The position numbers and the translations under genes are program-made. The notes beneath the pieces were generated by a model. It was not told where the DNA came from. It searched no databases and saw only the letters and a program-made list of their open reading frames with translations. From Tetracentron sinense (Eukaryota; Streptophyta; Magnoliopsida; Trochodendrales; Trochodendraceae), in contig CM026565.1 in assembly GCA_015143295.1 (NCBI GenBank), positions 9,298,041 to 9,362,040 on the forward strand: DNA of 64,000 nucleotides. The letters run 5' to 3'. Numbering within the stretch: position 1 is the first letter of the stretch; every line of letters starts with the position of its first letter. Below are positions 32,823 to 45,310 of this stretch, piece by piece.

Positions 32823-32896
32823 AGATCTCAACCCTTGATGACTGCCATGTGTCCCATGTACTTTACCATCGATGACCACCAATTTGTCCCACGTAC

Positions 32897-35051
32897 TGTT
32901 AAACATATATGCCCACGAAAGCCATTCCAGAATTGTATTAGTTTACTTAATCAAAAGCATATTTTACATTCACTCATTGTCTTCTGCATTGGGTAACATA
33001 TTAAAAGTATTTCATTAGATGAGATTACTTTGTCCCTTAGGTAACATTGTAGGAAAACCATCCAATTAGTTATTAACTAATTGCTAAGGAGATATGGTTT
33101 TCCGGTTCCTTGTAGACCTAGAATTGTGCTAAGTTATTCAGGATACATCTGGACAATGTATTCCTACTAACTTACACATTGTTAGTTCCATATGATGGAG
33201 CGATGAATCTCAATCCCTGAGAGAAGGGTCTCTTGACTAAGATGTGGATATAAGTAAGAAGTACTTATATTGCAACTGGATTGCTCAGTGGATACCCTTA
33301 GAAATATACTGTCTATATATTTAGGGTAGTCCATTTGACAGATTGTCCTTAACCTGAGAGGTCGACATCTTCTCTAGTATTTGCCTATATAGCTTTGATG
33401 TAGCCAATCATCAATGTCCAACACACCGGACTGAATACGGGCTCGTTGGGTTATGTACGCTATATTAGAAGAAGTGTGTGTACGCTCAACAAGGATTCCA
33501 CTACTCTTCTGGAGTAATTATATTGAGTTGATACTTGTCAAAACCGGACTTGAAAAATCCAGCACTGGTATTTATCGATGAAATAGTTTTAAGTTTAATT
33601 TCTATATAAAAGAAATGTAATTATTATTATTATTTCTTTTAAATAATTTCTAATATATTTTTGAAAGTCCAAGTTTTACTAAAAGTATCAAAGAGAATGA
33701 GTTCTCAATATAAGCTAGGGATTAAAGACTATATAAGATATTGCCCTGTAAGCTTATAACAATATTGGAAGTGGAGGGACGCATCTGTAAATGAATTTTG
33801 TGATAGAAATACTTGCAAGTAACTCTCTATTTTTTGGAGGTTAGTCACATTGTGTTAATGGACATTATTGTGATTAGTGGAAGTCCAGGGACATAGATAA
33901 AATTTTATGATCCTAATGGAGTAATAGGAAATGGTTTCCTATTAACAATGCTTTAACCAAGAAGGTTAAGCACTTGGTCCCACAACCGGAAATATGAGAT
34001 CCCTTTATATCCCACACACTAGGACCTTCTTAAAGCTTTTAATTCAATTATTAATTAAATTAATTAATTTATCTAAGTAATCACTATATGGTATAGTGAA
34101 ACTCTAATAGATGTAATCACATTGGATGTGGTAAACCAAATGGGTAGGACCTATAGGGAATTTTTTATCAAGATCAAAAGGATGACCTTTAGGGTTTAGA
34201 TCCCTAAGGGGTGTGTGGAAGTGTGGCCCACCTAGGTTGGGACGCCCACTTCAAGATGGAAATCATATTTAATTAGTTTCTAATTAACAAACACCTTGTT
34301 AGATAAGGATAATGTTAGTTAGTTATTAATTAAAGATTTCCTAATTAAATGGGATTCCATTAGTTTGTTACTAATTAAGATTCCTTATTAGATAAAGATA
34401 AGATTAGTCAGTTACTAATGGATAAGGTTAGTTTCTTTTAAAGATAAATCCTAATTAATTAGGGATTACCATCAAAGGAAACTATTGAGGAAATCCTAAT
34501 TGGATTAGGATAAGGATGAGAGACTTAGATTGCAAGCAATGCAATCCAAGGGTTTTGTATATATAGGTGGACGCCCACCCCTTGGAGATCACTCCATAAG
34601 CCCACATTTTTCTCTCTCTATCTCTCCTTAAATCTCACGCCCAACCCCTCTTCTCTTTTGAAGTGTATGCTCACCCTCTCTTCTCTTTTGGTTCTAGTTT
34701 TTCTCTTGAGCAAAAGTAGAACCAATCTTGTTAAATCAAGAAAGGATTATGAGATTCAAGAAAAGAACAAAGATCATAGAGCTTGAATTGGAAGGGCCAT
34801 TAGATTCCATTAGAGAAAGCCTTAGAAGAAAAAGAAGGTTCGTGTAGATCGTGAATGAGACTTTATGCTTGTGAAGTTTTGCATGCATTGTTCTAAACCT
34901 GGATTTGACTTAACAATTTCAAAGACGCAAAGGTGATTGTTGTTTTATCATTCATTGAATAAAATCAATTAGAATCTTAGTCAGATCTTGGGATTCGATG
35001 CATGCCCCCCCAAGAACTGTTTTTCTAAAATTAAAAAGAGGCATACATTCA
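32897..35051 (+). mobile_element. Solo LTR, family B (2.16 kb)
   Basis: Starts TGTTAAACATATATGCCC and ends GAGGCATACATTCA. Flanks CGTAC (32892-32896) and TGTAC (35052-35056) differ by one base and the target is visible in the partner LTR (CCACGTACTTGACC near 40035). TATA (TGTATATATAGG) near 34556. Palindromes CCTAATTAATTAGG (34450-34463) and ATCCTAATTGGATTAGGAT (34493-34511) lie upstream of it. No internal region is present, so superfamily is not determined. Confidence 0.88.
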
Positions 35052-35295
35052 TGTACTTGACCTTCGATGACCGTCACGTGTCCCTTCAATGACTGCCACG
35101 TGTCCTGAGGTTGACCAATCATGACCAAAGTTGACTTCAGCCATTCTTCGGCCGTTGGCCGAAATTCATGGCCAAAAGTTTTTCAATCACTTTTTGTCAT
35201 TGGTCGAAATTCATGACCGAAGTTGGTTGATAAATATTTCACCACGTGTCATAATCTTACTCGTCCATTCGGGGTGTAAGATTTTGGTGTAAGCA

Positions 35296-36412
35296 ATGCC
35301 CTCCCCCCTGACTCCTTGACTTTGGTGAAAAGTTGAGGAGATGTAATTATGATCATTTCTTGGTATAGTCGAGTCTTCTGCCATGCGTCATCTCTTGGTC
35401 GTTCCAGATTCTTTTCAACCGTTTGTTCAATCAAAAGAACTCCTTGAATTTCAGTCACATCCCCAACAATATTATTGACCGTGACTTTTGTGTCAATCAA
35501 TTCTTCTTCAGTCTTTCCGAACATTCTTAGAGCAATAAATGAAAGGATGTACTTAGTATTGCCCTTTTATCTATCAATACTTTTTTTATCGGACATTCAT
35601 CTATGTAGACCAAAGTATAAAGTAGCCTAAGATGCTGTGTCATCTTTCCGATCGGCTTTTTAATTATAACTTTTTAGGCCAATTTTCATCTATGGTAACA
35701 GAAGTCATACAAATTGTGTTTCTATCATTACTCAAGAGGTTGACATCAAGCTCGGTCACCTAAGGGGTCTCCCCCCAAATTTACTCTACATCTTTTCTAT
35801 ATTGAGGTTTATCTAGCCAAACTTGAAAAACTTTCGGCAGAAAGTAAACTATATTACAGTTCATTGTGGCCGTTTGTCCCTTTATGGAACCTTCGACCAT
35901 TGATGGTTTGGCCGAAATTTTGTGTCTGGCCAATTTTCTTGACTGAGGGGTTGGTGGAGGTGGTTCCCCGACCTTGACCTTTTGATGAAGGAAGTAAACC
36001 ATATTGAACTTAAAAACGATCGGTTGGCCCCTTGAAGAACCTTCGGTTGTCGGCGCTCTGACAGGACTTTTGTTACTGGCCAATTTTCTCGATTGAGGTG
36101 TCGATGAAGATTACTCTTCAATGTTTAACTTTGGAGAAAGAAAGTAAGCCATATAAAATTTAAATGCAATCCAGAGACCACTTATAAAACCTTTAGTCGT
36201 TGATGCTCCAATTGAAGTCTTATTACTGGCCGATTTTCCCATCGGTTGAACATGTACAACTATTTCTTCGACGCTGTTCAATATTTCATTCTGATTGATT
36301 TTGGCCAGTGGATAGATTGATGGTGGCATCTGCACAATCGGTGACCTTTGATGATTAGGTTCCACTGGCAGATTTTGATTTCGCCCCCTCGGGCTGTTGG
36401 ATCGATGGTTGC
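35296..36412 (-). pseudogene. Internal fragment of the gypsy-like element with three 150-bp repeats
   Basis: After the polypurine tract (35296-35309), the - strand reads three diverged direct repeats of about 50 codons near 35815-35930, 35966-36083 and 36120-36230. Each contains a phrase like FNMVYFLHQKVKV, NIVYFLPKVFQV or FYMAYFLSPKLN preceded by a TTEGSSRGQP-like segment. The pattern resembles a low-complexity ORF region of a gag-pro polyprotein, but I cannot name it. Frames are broken. Confidence 0.45.
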
Positions 36413-38615
36413 TGAAAGTATGCCTCTTTTTAATTTTAGAAAAACAGTTCCTGAGGGGCATACATCGAATCCCAAGATCTGACTAAGATTCTAATTAATT
36501 TTATTCAATGAGAGTAAAAATCACAATTATCTTTGAAACTTTGAAATTGTTAAGTCAAATCCACGATAAAAGCAATACCGGCAAAACTTCACAAGTGCCA
36601 ACTCTCATTCACAATCCACACGGACCTTCCTTTTCTTTAAAGCTTTCTCTAATGGAAGCTAATGGCCCTTCCAAAAACTCAGCTCTAGGAATTTTGAATA
36701 AAAGATCCAATCTTTTATTATAAAGATCCTTTCTTGATCCTCTTCTTGATCTTCAAAACTAAGAACACAAGAGAGAAGAAGATGGGGGGGATAGGGGATG
36801 ACCGTACACCACAAAAGGAGAAGAGGGGCATGAGATATTGAGGGGAGGAGAGATATTTCCGAATCTGGAAATTCTGGAAATTAATTAATGCCCAATGCTT
36901 TGGACGTCCACCCCTTAATATAGGCTTTATTTGGTTGCTTGCAACCAAAGTTTCCTAATCCTTATCTAATAGGGATTCCTCAAATTAGTTTCCTATTTGG
37001 TTTCTCCATAATTAAGTAGGATTAATCAAAATAGAAACTAATCTTATCTATTAGTAACCAACTAACCATATCCTTATCTTAATCCGATTAGGATTCCTTG
37101 ATTAGTAAGAAACTAATAGAATCCTTGTCCAACAAGGAATCTTTAATTAGTAACTAACTAACTGACTAACTAACTAACCTTATCCAATAAGGAGTTTAAT
37201 TAATTTTGAAACTAATTAAATAATAACTATTATTATTTCTTCATGGAGTGGGCGTCCCACCTTAGGCGGGTCCCACCCCACACGCCCCCTTGGGTTCTAA
37301 ACCCCTTTTTGGTCTCTTTAAATATTCTTTTAAAATATTTCCCAATGGGTCCTACCCATTTGGTTTTTCATATCTAATGTGATTCCACCTTTTAGAGCTT
37401 TACTATACCATATAGTGATTTCTTAGAGAAATTAACTAATTTAATAAATCATTAAATTATATACTTTAAGAAAGTCCTTGTGTGTGGGATCTAAAGGGAT
37501 CTCTTGTTTCCGGTTGTGGGACCAAGTACTCAACCTTTTGGTTAAAGCATTGTTACTAGGAAACACCTTTCCTACACTCCATTAGGATTATAGAATTTTA
37601 TCTATATCCCTGGACTTCCACCAATCACAATTAATGTCCATTAACACAATGTGATTAACCTCCAGAAAATAAAGAATTACTTGCATGTATTGCTATCTCA
37701 AGATTTGTTTATAGATGCGTCCCACCACTTCCAATATTGTTATAAGCTTACGGGACAGTATCTAATACTGTCTTTAATCCCTGGCTTATATTGAGAACCC
37801 ATTCTCTTTGATACTTTTAGTCAAACTTGGACTTTAAAAAACATTTTTAGAATTTATTTAAAAGAAATAATAATTAATAAATACATTTCTTTTATACAGA
37901 AAATAAATTCCTTGATAAAACCATTTCATCGATAAATACTAGCGCAGGGTTTTTCAAGTTCGGTTTTGACAAGTATCAACTCAATATTAATTACTCTGTT
38001 AAGAGTAGTGGAATCCTTGTTGAGCGTACACACACTTCTTCTAATACAACGTACATAACCCAACGAGCCCGTATTTAGTCCGGTGTGTTGGACATTGACG
38101 ATTGGCTAAATCAAAGCTACATAGGCAATTACAAGAGAAGATGCCGACCTCTCAGGTTAAGGACAATCTATCAAATGGACTACCCTAAATATAAAGACAG
38201 TATATTTCTAAGGGTATCCACTGAGCGATCCAGTTGTAATATAAGTACTTCTTACTTATATCCACATCTTAGTCAAGAGACCCTTCTCACAGTGATTGAG
38301 ATTCATCACTCCATCATATAGAACTAACAATGTGTAAGTTATTAGGAATATATTGTCCAGAGATATCCTGATTAACTTAGAACAATTTTAGGTCTACAAG
38401 GAATCGGAAAACCATATCTCCTTAGCAATCAGTTATCAACTGATTGGATGGTTTTCCTACAATATTACCTAAGGGACAAAGTAGTCTCATCCAATGAGAT
38501 ACTTTTGATATGTTACCGAATGTAGAAGACAATGTGTGAATGTAAAATATGCATTTATTGATTAAATAGATAAATACAATTCCGGAATGGATTTTATGGG
38601 CATATATGTCTAACA
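36413..38615 (-). mobile_element. Solo LTR, family B (2.2 kb), TSD GTTGC
   Basis: On + it starts TGAAAGTATGCCTC and ends ATATATGTCTAACA, i.e. the family B ends in reverse. It is flanked by perfect GTTGC at 36408-36412 and 38616-38620. It lies in the internal region of the gypsy-like element and is in opposite orientation to the copy at 32897-35051, only 1.36 kb away. Confidence 0.92.
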
Positions 38616-39154
38616 GTTGCCCCCCGAGTCCTACTCTAGGAGGTATTTTATTTTGGCCTTCATCTCGACTGTTATTTCGGTCATAAAGCCATTTCTTCTT
38701 GCAACGGCCTGACTGTTATGTCCAAGGCCGAAGTTCAAAAACTGGTGAAGAGTATTCAATCATTTTGACAAAAATTTGGGCATGCTTAATTCTATCCATG
38801 ATTGGTGGAGATTGAGGCCAAATATTTTGATTTTTGTGGTATAAACGCTCGAAGAGTAGACCCATGGTTCGATTGAAGTTTTCTGTACGAACTTGAAAGC
38901 ATTTGGTCAGGCTCTTCTTTATATCATTGAGTGCTTTTCTCACTCTTAAGGGTTGTAGGAAATGATGAAGATCTTTCCCTCTACAGAAGTTCTTCATAAG
39001 GAACTTCGAGAATGGATGGAAGGACTAGATTCTCTTGAGCATGGGAATCCGTTCCATGATAAGTATTGTGCAAGGCATCACTGCCTCTCCGACTTTGCCC
39101 TCTCACCATGTTGTTAACACATTAGTGGTCCCACCGAGCGTGCCAAAAGAAAGG
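38616..39154 (-). other. Leader of the gypsy-like element with primer-like site
   Basis: Non-coding. TGGCACGCTCGGTGGGACC (- strand, about 39127-39145) lies nine bases inside the 5' LTR boundary and fits a tRNA primer site beginning TGG. Nothing else is recognised in this segment. Confidence 0.55.
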
Positions 39155-40352
39155 GGTTGGCTGGAAATCTGATTTTTCGGGCGTACTAGTACCACAATGC
39201 GCAATCGCAGACTGAAAACTTTAGACCCAGGCCCCGGGTTGGACTGAGTAACCGAGAATGCGTTTACTTTGGCCATCCGGTCAGCCACCACTAAATATAT
39301 CGATCAGGTGATTTAGAAAGGGGAGGGTACGTCCTTCTATAATGAGTTCTGTAATACCTTTAGTGGCCGAAGGGCTTTCCAAATTTAAAGACAAAGTCGA
39401 GTGTGATGTGTGTGTTGGATGTGAGATATATAGACAGAAGTGACAAAAATGATAAACAGAAAATGATAATTGGAATTGATTGAAAGTAGTTGGAAAAGAT
39501 AACTTACAAACTATCATGCGATCGAAGTGAGTCGCAGAGGCAAATACAAAGTTCTACCGAGGTGGATGTTGAAGATAAAGTGACTAAGGAGACTCTCCCG
39601 AAGATGGAAACTATGCTAAGTGTCCCTCCTGGAGGAGGAGATAAGACTATAGAGAGGCAAGTTGTTGAGGAGCAAGATCTTGCTGATTTGTGTTTGGCTG
39701 AGGGCCTAGTCTTCTTCATGTTTGACCCTTTTATAGACTTCATCTACAGTTTCCATAACTGTTCCCACCAATTTTCTGTATTGATACCATCTAATTTTGC
39801 CAAGTGTCTTTAAGAGTAACTGTTCCTTGATGAAGCCTTCATCCGTCCTTATCTTCTTTTGTCACGTGTGAGCTCTATTGGCAATTAAGATAACTGTCAC
39901 ATCTACTGATTCTGGTATCTGTCTTCTGCCATGTGTCCCATGTTTGACAATTATAAATTCCACATAACCATGATCTCAACCCTTGATAACTGCCATGTGT
40001 CCCATATGTTTTACCATCGATGACCGCCATGTGTTCCACGTACTTGACCTTCGATGACGGCCATGTGTTCCACGTACTTGACCTTCGATGACCGCCATGT
40101 GTCCCACACACTTGACCTTCGATGACCGCCATGTGTCCCTTCAATGACTACCGCGTGTCCTGAGGTTGACCAATCATGACTCGGTTGCTGGCCGAAGTTT
40201 TTTCGGTCATTTTTGTCATTGCTCAAAATTCATGTCTGAAGTTAGAGTGCATTTCTTCAGTAATGACTTTGGCCATCTGTTGGTCGATAAAAAGTTCACC
40301 ATGTGTCATAATCTTCCCCGTCCATTCGGGGTGTACGATTTTGGTGTAAACA
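39155..40352 (-). repeat. 5' LTR of the gypsy-like element (1.2 kb)
   Basis: Matches 30416-35295 minus its insertions. It contains four tandem copies of a 35-40 bp unit CTTGACCTTCGATGACCGCC + ATGTGTYCC (about 40012-40145). Ends TTTTGGTGTAAACA. Confidence 0.75.
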
Positions 40353-43300
40353 TACTTTTACCTTATTTGAACAACTTAAGGATCATATATTTTCCCCCAA
40401 AATAAATAGGTGTGGACTCTATAAAAAGCCGTTTAGCGTAATTCTTCCTAAGGATTGTCCCGGGATGGAAGTATGATAAATTTACTTGCTCACAATTATA
40501 ATAACATTGGTGGGTACCACGTCTCGACCTTGTGTGGCCCTCTTACAAGTAAATTTTTTTTTCAGATGGGTTTATTTAATCATGCTTGACAAGAAAATCG
40601 ACCCACCACCTTGGACTGGCACACATTCTACTGATTGTGTTGCTGAATTTTGCATCCCGTGATCGTGTGGATCGATTATGTGGCTGTTGTGTTGTTGGAA
40701 GGGGGAACAAGCTGATTTGGTTGCTGGATTTGGCATGCCTGTATTCGTGTTGCTTGGTCGTGTAGCTTGTTTGGCGCACCGGGGATTGTGTTGCTAATTG
40801 GATTTGCACCCAATAACATCACCCGAGATTGTGGTTTTACTATAATCATAATCAATTTGGATCCTCTATCTAAGCCCATTCCCGATAGAACCCCCCCCCC
40901 CCCCGGGCAAGAAAAAAAGAAAAAAAAAAACATGATGGGCCATGACTAGCAACCGGCCTTAGCTTTGTTTAAATAACACCAATGTTATAAATAGATTAAA
41001 ATATTAGGATCAATGTGTGGTCTGTGAGATTTATCTTGCCCATTCTAAATCGTGAGAGTTTTGTTTTCTTGGTAAGTGGTAAGACACTAAGACAACACGT
41101 ACACACGCCAACCAGAGAAGACTGAGCCCAACATATCTCACCAAAAGGGCTTGACTTAAAATAAGATGGAGAAGCCCAACACTTGAATTGAGAAGCATGC
41201 ATGACGACTAGATCGGAAAATTTGAGGAGTATGGACGGCTAAAGAGATGCACGACGTGCTGAAACTCTCTTTTGTGGGTAACCACTAGGGCTTTGTCACT
41301 GAAATTTGACTCTTATAAGAAGGCTCCCAGTTGAGCATCTGAGAAAGATTTCACAAATAATTTGCAACCTAAAAACTGTAAGGAGCATTCTGACTAATGA
41401 GAAGTAAATTTCTGTTGTTCTAAGTTTATTTCCTGACTTTTGGAAGTAAATGAAGTTTAACATGGCCCACAAGAGAGCATCACTAATTCTTCTCAGTTCT
41501 TGCGACATTTGGAGTTAAAAAGACATTAGGTAGATGCAGAAATAGGCGGCAGTGTCGGGGTTTATCATGTTTTAATATTGGTGTTTGGTTAGGAGTAGAG
41601 TGGCGCTTGGTACTACTGAGTGACTTAAAGGTATTGGTGGAGATAAGGGTGGTATGTGTTTGAACAGAAAATGCTATTTAAGAGCCAAACTTCACCACTT
41701 GCAAAAAATTTTACTGAGGAAGAAGTGTTCCATATTAAGATCAGGGTTCCTCAACTTCACTGGAGTAACTTAACAGGCTCACCCTGGTTTGAGTAAGCTC
41801 TCCTGATTCTGGATTACCCGATAACATTGTTATCCAGTTCAGAAAAAAATCTATAAGATGTTAGTATTGTATTCAGATTGAGATAATGTTAACATGGCCT
41901 AGAAATTCCTGCCAAGGCAAAGGAACGGGCCCATCAATAGCCCAGGCCCATCCTGGCATTGTATATCTAGTTCAAGCCTGGTTTGACCCAAGAATAGCTC
42001 TAAGCAATGGACTTTTGCCTTCTTGGTGCTTAGAACAGAGCTTGGGAAGGGTCTGAGAATAGGCCCATGTTAAATCATACATAGTCTTAGGCTCAGATTC
42101 TGCCCAATTATCGCATTAACATGAAATCTTAGTTGAAGCCCGGCCTGCAGCAATATTTTACCACTGAAGTCCGCCCTGTTGACATCCTTCGTTGCAATGT
42201 AAAAATGTCTTACCATGGTGATATTGGGACACTGATAAGTGATAGCCCCATTATGCATAGCCACTTCTTCTGTTTGGCATTAATGGAAGGATCCTAAGTT
42301 TAGAGTTGGAACAAACATGACCCCAAGAATTAAGATAATGGGAGAATGGATTTTATTTCATTCTTCTAGCTTTGTAAGTTTGACATGCATGTCGACTAAA
42401 CTTCATTGGAACCAAATCCTCTACGCCAAATCCGGTTATCACTCTTGACGTCGCCACATGTCCCTTTTGACACCCCTTTAAAACTGGTTAAGATTCACCC
42501 ACCCCTAGGGCTCACCCACCCATCCTTATTATTATTATTATTTTTTTAATATTAAAAATATTTTAATATTTAAAAAAGAATTAAATTTTTTTTTTGTAAA
42601 AACCAAGGATGAGTCGGTTAGATGTTAGTGTTAGTGGGGTGAGTGACTGCTCCTACCATGTCACATCCAAGGAGACTTACTCCATTTGGGAGATCCCCTC
42701 ACGGACCCCCCCTTCTAATGAGGACTCCACCATCCTAACTAGAATGGTGGGTGAAAATGTTAATAGAAAAACATATTCAGGTTCATGCCTGATACAAAGT
42801 TTATATGGTGTTCTTTTCTCTTCTTAATTTATTTTAACATTTGATATTTGCACAAATTCTAGGGTTATAACTCATGATATGTTCCCTTATTTATATTAGT
42901 AGGTGTTGCTTCAATTAGTAAACCAACTCTTCTGGTTTACCACTTAATGTACCTTTATCCAGGTAGGTTACCTTTGGAGTTTGCTTAGCATGTAAATAAC
43001 CACTTCTGCAGAAGCACACTTAAATAATAATAATAAATAAAATATCATTGAAATCTTTTAAACATGGTTTTTTTTTCCTGGGTTTTGACATAAATATGGA
43101 GACAAGTGGTCTACACTCTACATTATTTCGACAGATTATCGCTTTTACTTGCATGTTAATCAAACAGGTTAGATTACAGAAGTGTTAATACGGTAAGAGC
43201 GTTTCTGCATGAGTTTATGGAGTGAAAGTATCCTAAACAAACGCGGCCTTAAACTTTCCAACGGACAACTTTCATCAACAAACTACCAATCTGTGGGGTC

Positions 43301-43387
43301 ACTACATATTTTCCAAAAGCATAAGAAACTTCACATACCGGAATTCGAATTTTCAAAGGTGTTGCGTCCCTTTTAAGACACTCAACA
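40353..43387. other. Unassigned sequence, possibly old intergenic DNA
   Basis: No coding region or complete element is supported. Noted items: imperfect repeats of a TTGTGTTGCTGGATTTGGCA-like phrase at about 40635-40810; a run of 14 C followed by A-rich sequence near 40891-40930; a TTA microsatellite near 42527-42546; an AT-rich stretch near 42535-42600; and AAACAAACGCGGCCTTA at about 43237-43253, which resembles a DNA-transposon terminal repeat without a partner. Confidence 0.4.
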
Positions 43388-44127
43388 AATTTCTCAAAGT
43401 GTATGCTCGAAGCTATCAAAGATGCCGATAGTAGATTGTGACCAAAAAAGAAAATGCCGATAGTAGATTGTGACCTAAAGAGGAAACTGGAAAAAATCCT
43501 GAGAAGAAAGTGTACATGACAAGGGGAATAAAATTAAAGTACTGAGAAGAAAATGTACATGATAAGGGAATAAATTATAGAAACGCACAAACCGCGTTGC
43601 ACCCAACATAAAAGAGTGCCGCGTAATTTACTTACTCTTCTCGTGTGAGACTGAAGCATGGAATAAATATTGAAAACTTGTAATCTAGAAGAGTTGGAGC
43701 CCCCCAAAAACAAATTTCAATTTTTTTTCCAAAATCTCATTGTGGGTGCAACACATCTCGTTGCTACCCCTTCCATTGGTTAAGAAAACTATTTTCCAAA
43801 GGAGAACATTATGGTCTCAATCGGGTTCTAAAGATAATAGGGAAAACTAGCAACACGTGTAATTCGAGAAATGTCTTTGAGAATACAATAGAGTGGTATA
43901 ATAAGGTAAGATGAGATACGGTGTATCTCAACCCAGGTAGATTTGAATTTAAAATTTGAGTATGATTTGATTAGATTAGGATAAGTTTAGATTTGATTTG
44001 ATTGTGATTAGTTTATATCTTTAGATTCTCTCATATGTAATATACACTCTATTGTGCCATTGTAAAGATTATTCAATTTTCAATAAAATTTAGTTTATTT
44101 ACATGGTATATTTTAAAGCCATTGATC
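43388..44127 (+). repeat. Copia LTR-like segment with primer-site remnant, copy 1
   Basis: Related to 44588-45254. Shared blocks: GGAAAACTGGAAAAAATCCT, CATAAAAGAGTGCCG, AGAATACAATAGAGTGGT and the end TTTATTTACA followed by a degenerate primer site (TGGTATATTTTAAAGCCATTGATCC; copy 2 has TAGTATCAGAGCCATTGATCC). The LTR end is probably 44103. The LTR start was not identified. Confidence 0.55.
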
Positions 44128-44587
44128 CTATGGTGACCTTAGGTTTTTTTTCAGCGGGTGGTGCCGCCATTGTTGGTTGGGTGTGAAACCTCAAATTTAA
44201 TTTTTGTTACTTAAGTTATATTTTTATGTTTTTTTTTCCTTACAACTATAGTTGAAATATCTCTATATTTTGATACCTTCGAGTAATTTTTTTCTCAAAT
44301 GGCTGGCTTCTTTTTATGTGCTATTGGGAAAAATCATGATGGTCTAATCTAATGTGCCACTGGCTCCGGTAGAAACTAAGATGACCAAGAAGCGACAATG
44401 ATGGACTTCATAGATAGGTGATGACTACAAACATGTATGATTAGATGTTCCGACGACTTATCAACAAAATTAAAATGATTATGAGCTGCTTTTTATACCA
44501 AATTGCACAATCATTTTTTAAAGGAACATGCAATTGCAGGAGGACATTGGAGATAGTCTTAGAGAATAAAGTTAAGACATTAAATAA

Positions 44588-45254
44588 AAATTTCAAAGTT
44601 GTATGCTCAATATAGTCAAAGACGCCCACAGGAGATTGTGACCCAAAGAAAAAGAGGAAAACTGGAAAAAATCCTGAGAAGAAAATGTAAATGACAAGGG
44701 AATAAATTTAAGGAACGCGCAAACTGCTTTATATTCAACATAAAAGAGTGCCGTGTAATTTACTCACTTATCTTAGCATGAGACTGAAAGCATGGAATAA
44801 ATTATAAAAAAAATTAATGTAGAAGAGTGCTAGCTCGATATGAACATTTCATTTTTTTCCAAAATGTCATTGTGGCAACAGTACTATTGTTGCTACCCCT
44901 TCCACTGGTTAAGAAAACCATTTTTCCAAAGATAAAAATTATGATCTCAACCAATTCTAAAGGTAATACGGAAAGTAGCGACACATATTCTTACTGATAG
45001 TCTTAGAGAATACAATAGAGTGGTGTAATAAGGAGAGATGAGATACACAGTATCTCATCAGTAGGTAGATTTGAATTTGAAATTTGAATATGAGTTGATT
45101 AGATTAGGATAGGGTTAGATCAGATTTGATTGTGGTTAATTTCTATCTTTAGATTATCTCATTTTTATACATACCCTATGGGATCATTATAAATATTATC
45201 AAATAATCAATAATATGTAGTTTATTTACATAGTATCAGAGCCATTGATCCTTT
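44588..45254 (+). repeat. Copia LTR-like segment with primer-site remnant, copy 2
   Basis: Second member of the pair. The LTR end is probably at 45230, followed by TAGTATCAGAGCC (45231-45243), a Met-type primer site with one change. No copia coding sequence follows, so this is a truncated element or part of a tandem duplication. Confidence 0.55.
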
Positions 45255-45270
45255 GGAGACCTCTTAGGCC

Positions 45271-45309
45271 CCGTTTAGATGCACTGGTGACCCCGTTTAG
45301 ATGCACTAA
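45271..45309 (+). repeat. Short tandem duplication CCCCGTTTAGATGCACT
   Basis: The 17-base word occurs twice (about 45271 and 45293) right before a family B LTR fragment. Confidence 0.7.
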
Positions 45310-45310
45310 A

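Larger units (their letters stand above)
30416..35295 (-). repeat. 3' LTR of the gypsy-like element, split twice
   Basis: Own sequence is 30416-31419, 32823-32896 and 35052-35295. The matching uninterrupted LTR is 39155-40352. It contains an internal duplication (GTGACTAAGATCTCTC blocks near 30840 and 30990) and GATGACCGCCATGTGTCCC-type repeats. Frames such as 30867-31265 arise from these repeats and have no coding support. Confidence 0.75.
30416..40352 (-). mobile_element. Old Ty3/gypsy-like element, coding-poor, with three nested solo LTRs
   Basis: Repeats at 30416-35295 (3' LTR, with two insertions) and 39155-40352 (5' LTR, 1198 bp) match by eye. Flanks GACTT (30411-30415) and TACTT (40353-40357) are an imperfect target duplication. 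On the - strand a TGGCACGCTCGGTGGGACC primer-like site lies nine bases after the 5' LTR, and an AGGGGGGAGGGCAT polypurine tract abuts the 3' LTR. Only about 1.65 kb of internal sequence remains once the 36413-38615 insertion is set aside, so it is a deletion derivative. Lineage is uncertain; the primer site suggests Tat/Ogre-like elements. Confidence 0.75.

Noticed and set aside
40891-40930. Run of 14 C followed by A-rich sequence as a retroposon tail
   Set aside because: No target duplication or body was found around it. Homopolymer slippage or sequencing uncertainty is enough to explain it.
41819-41833. GATAACATTGTTATC palindrome as a regulatory site
   Set aside because: A single isolated palindrome in unassigned DNA with no array, TATA or element context; expected by chance in a window of this size.
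43160-43253. AAACAAACGCGGCCTTA as a DNA-transposon terminus
   Set aside because: The word resembles common plant MITE ends, but I found no matching inverted partner or target duplication nearby.
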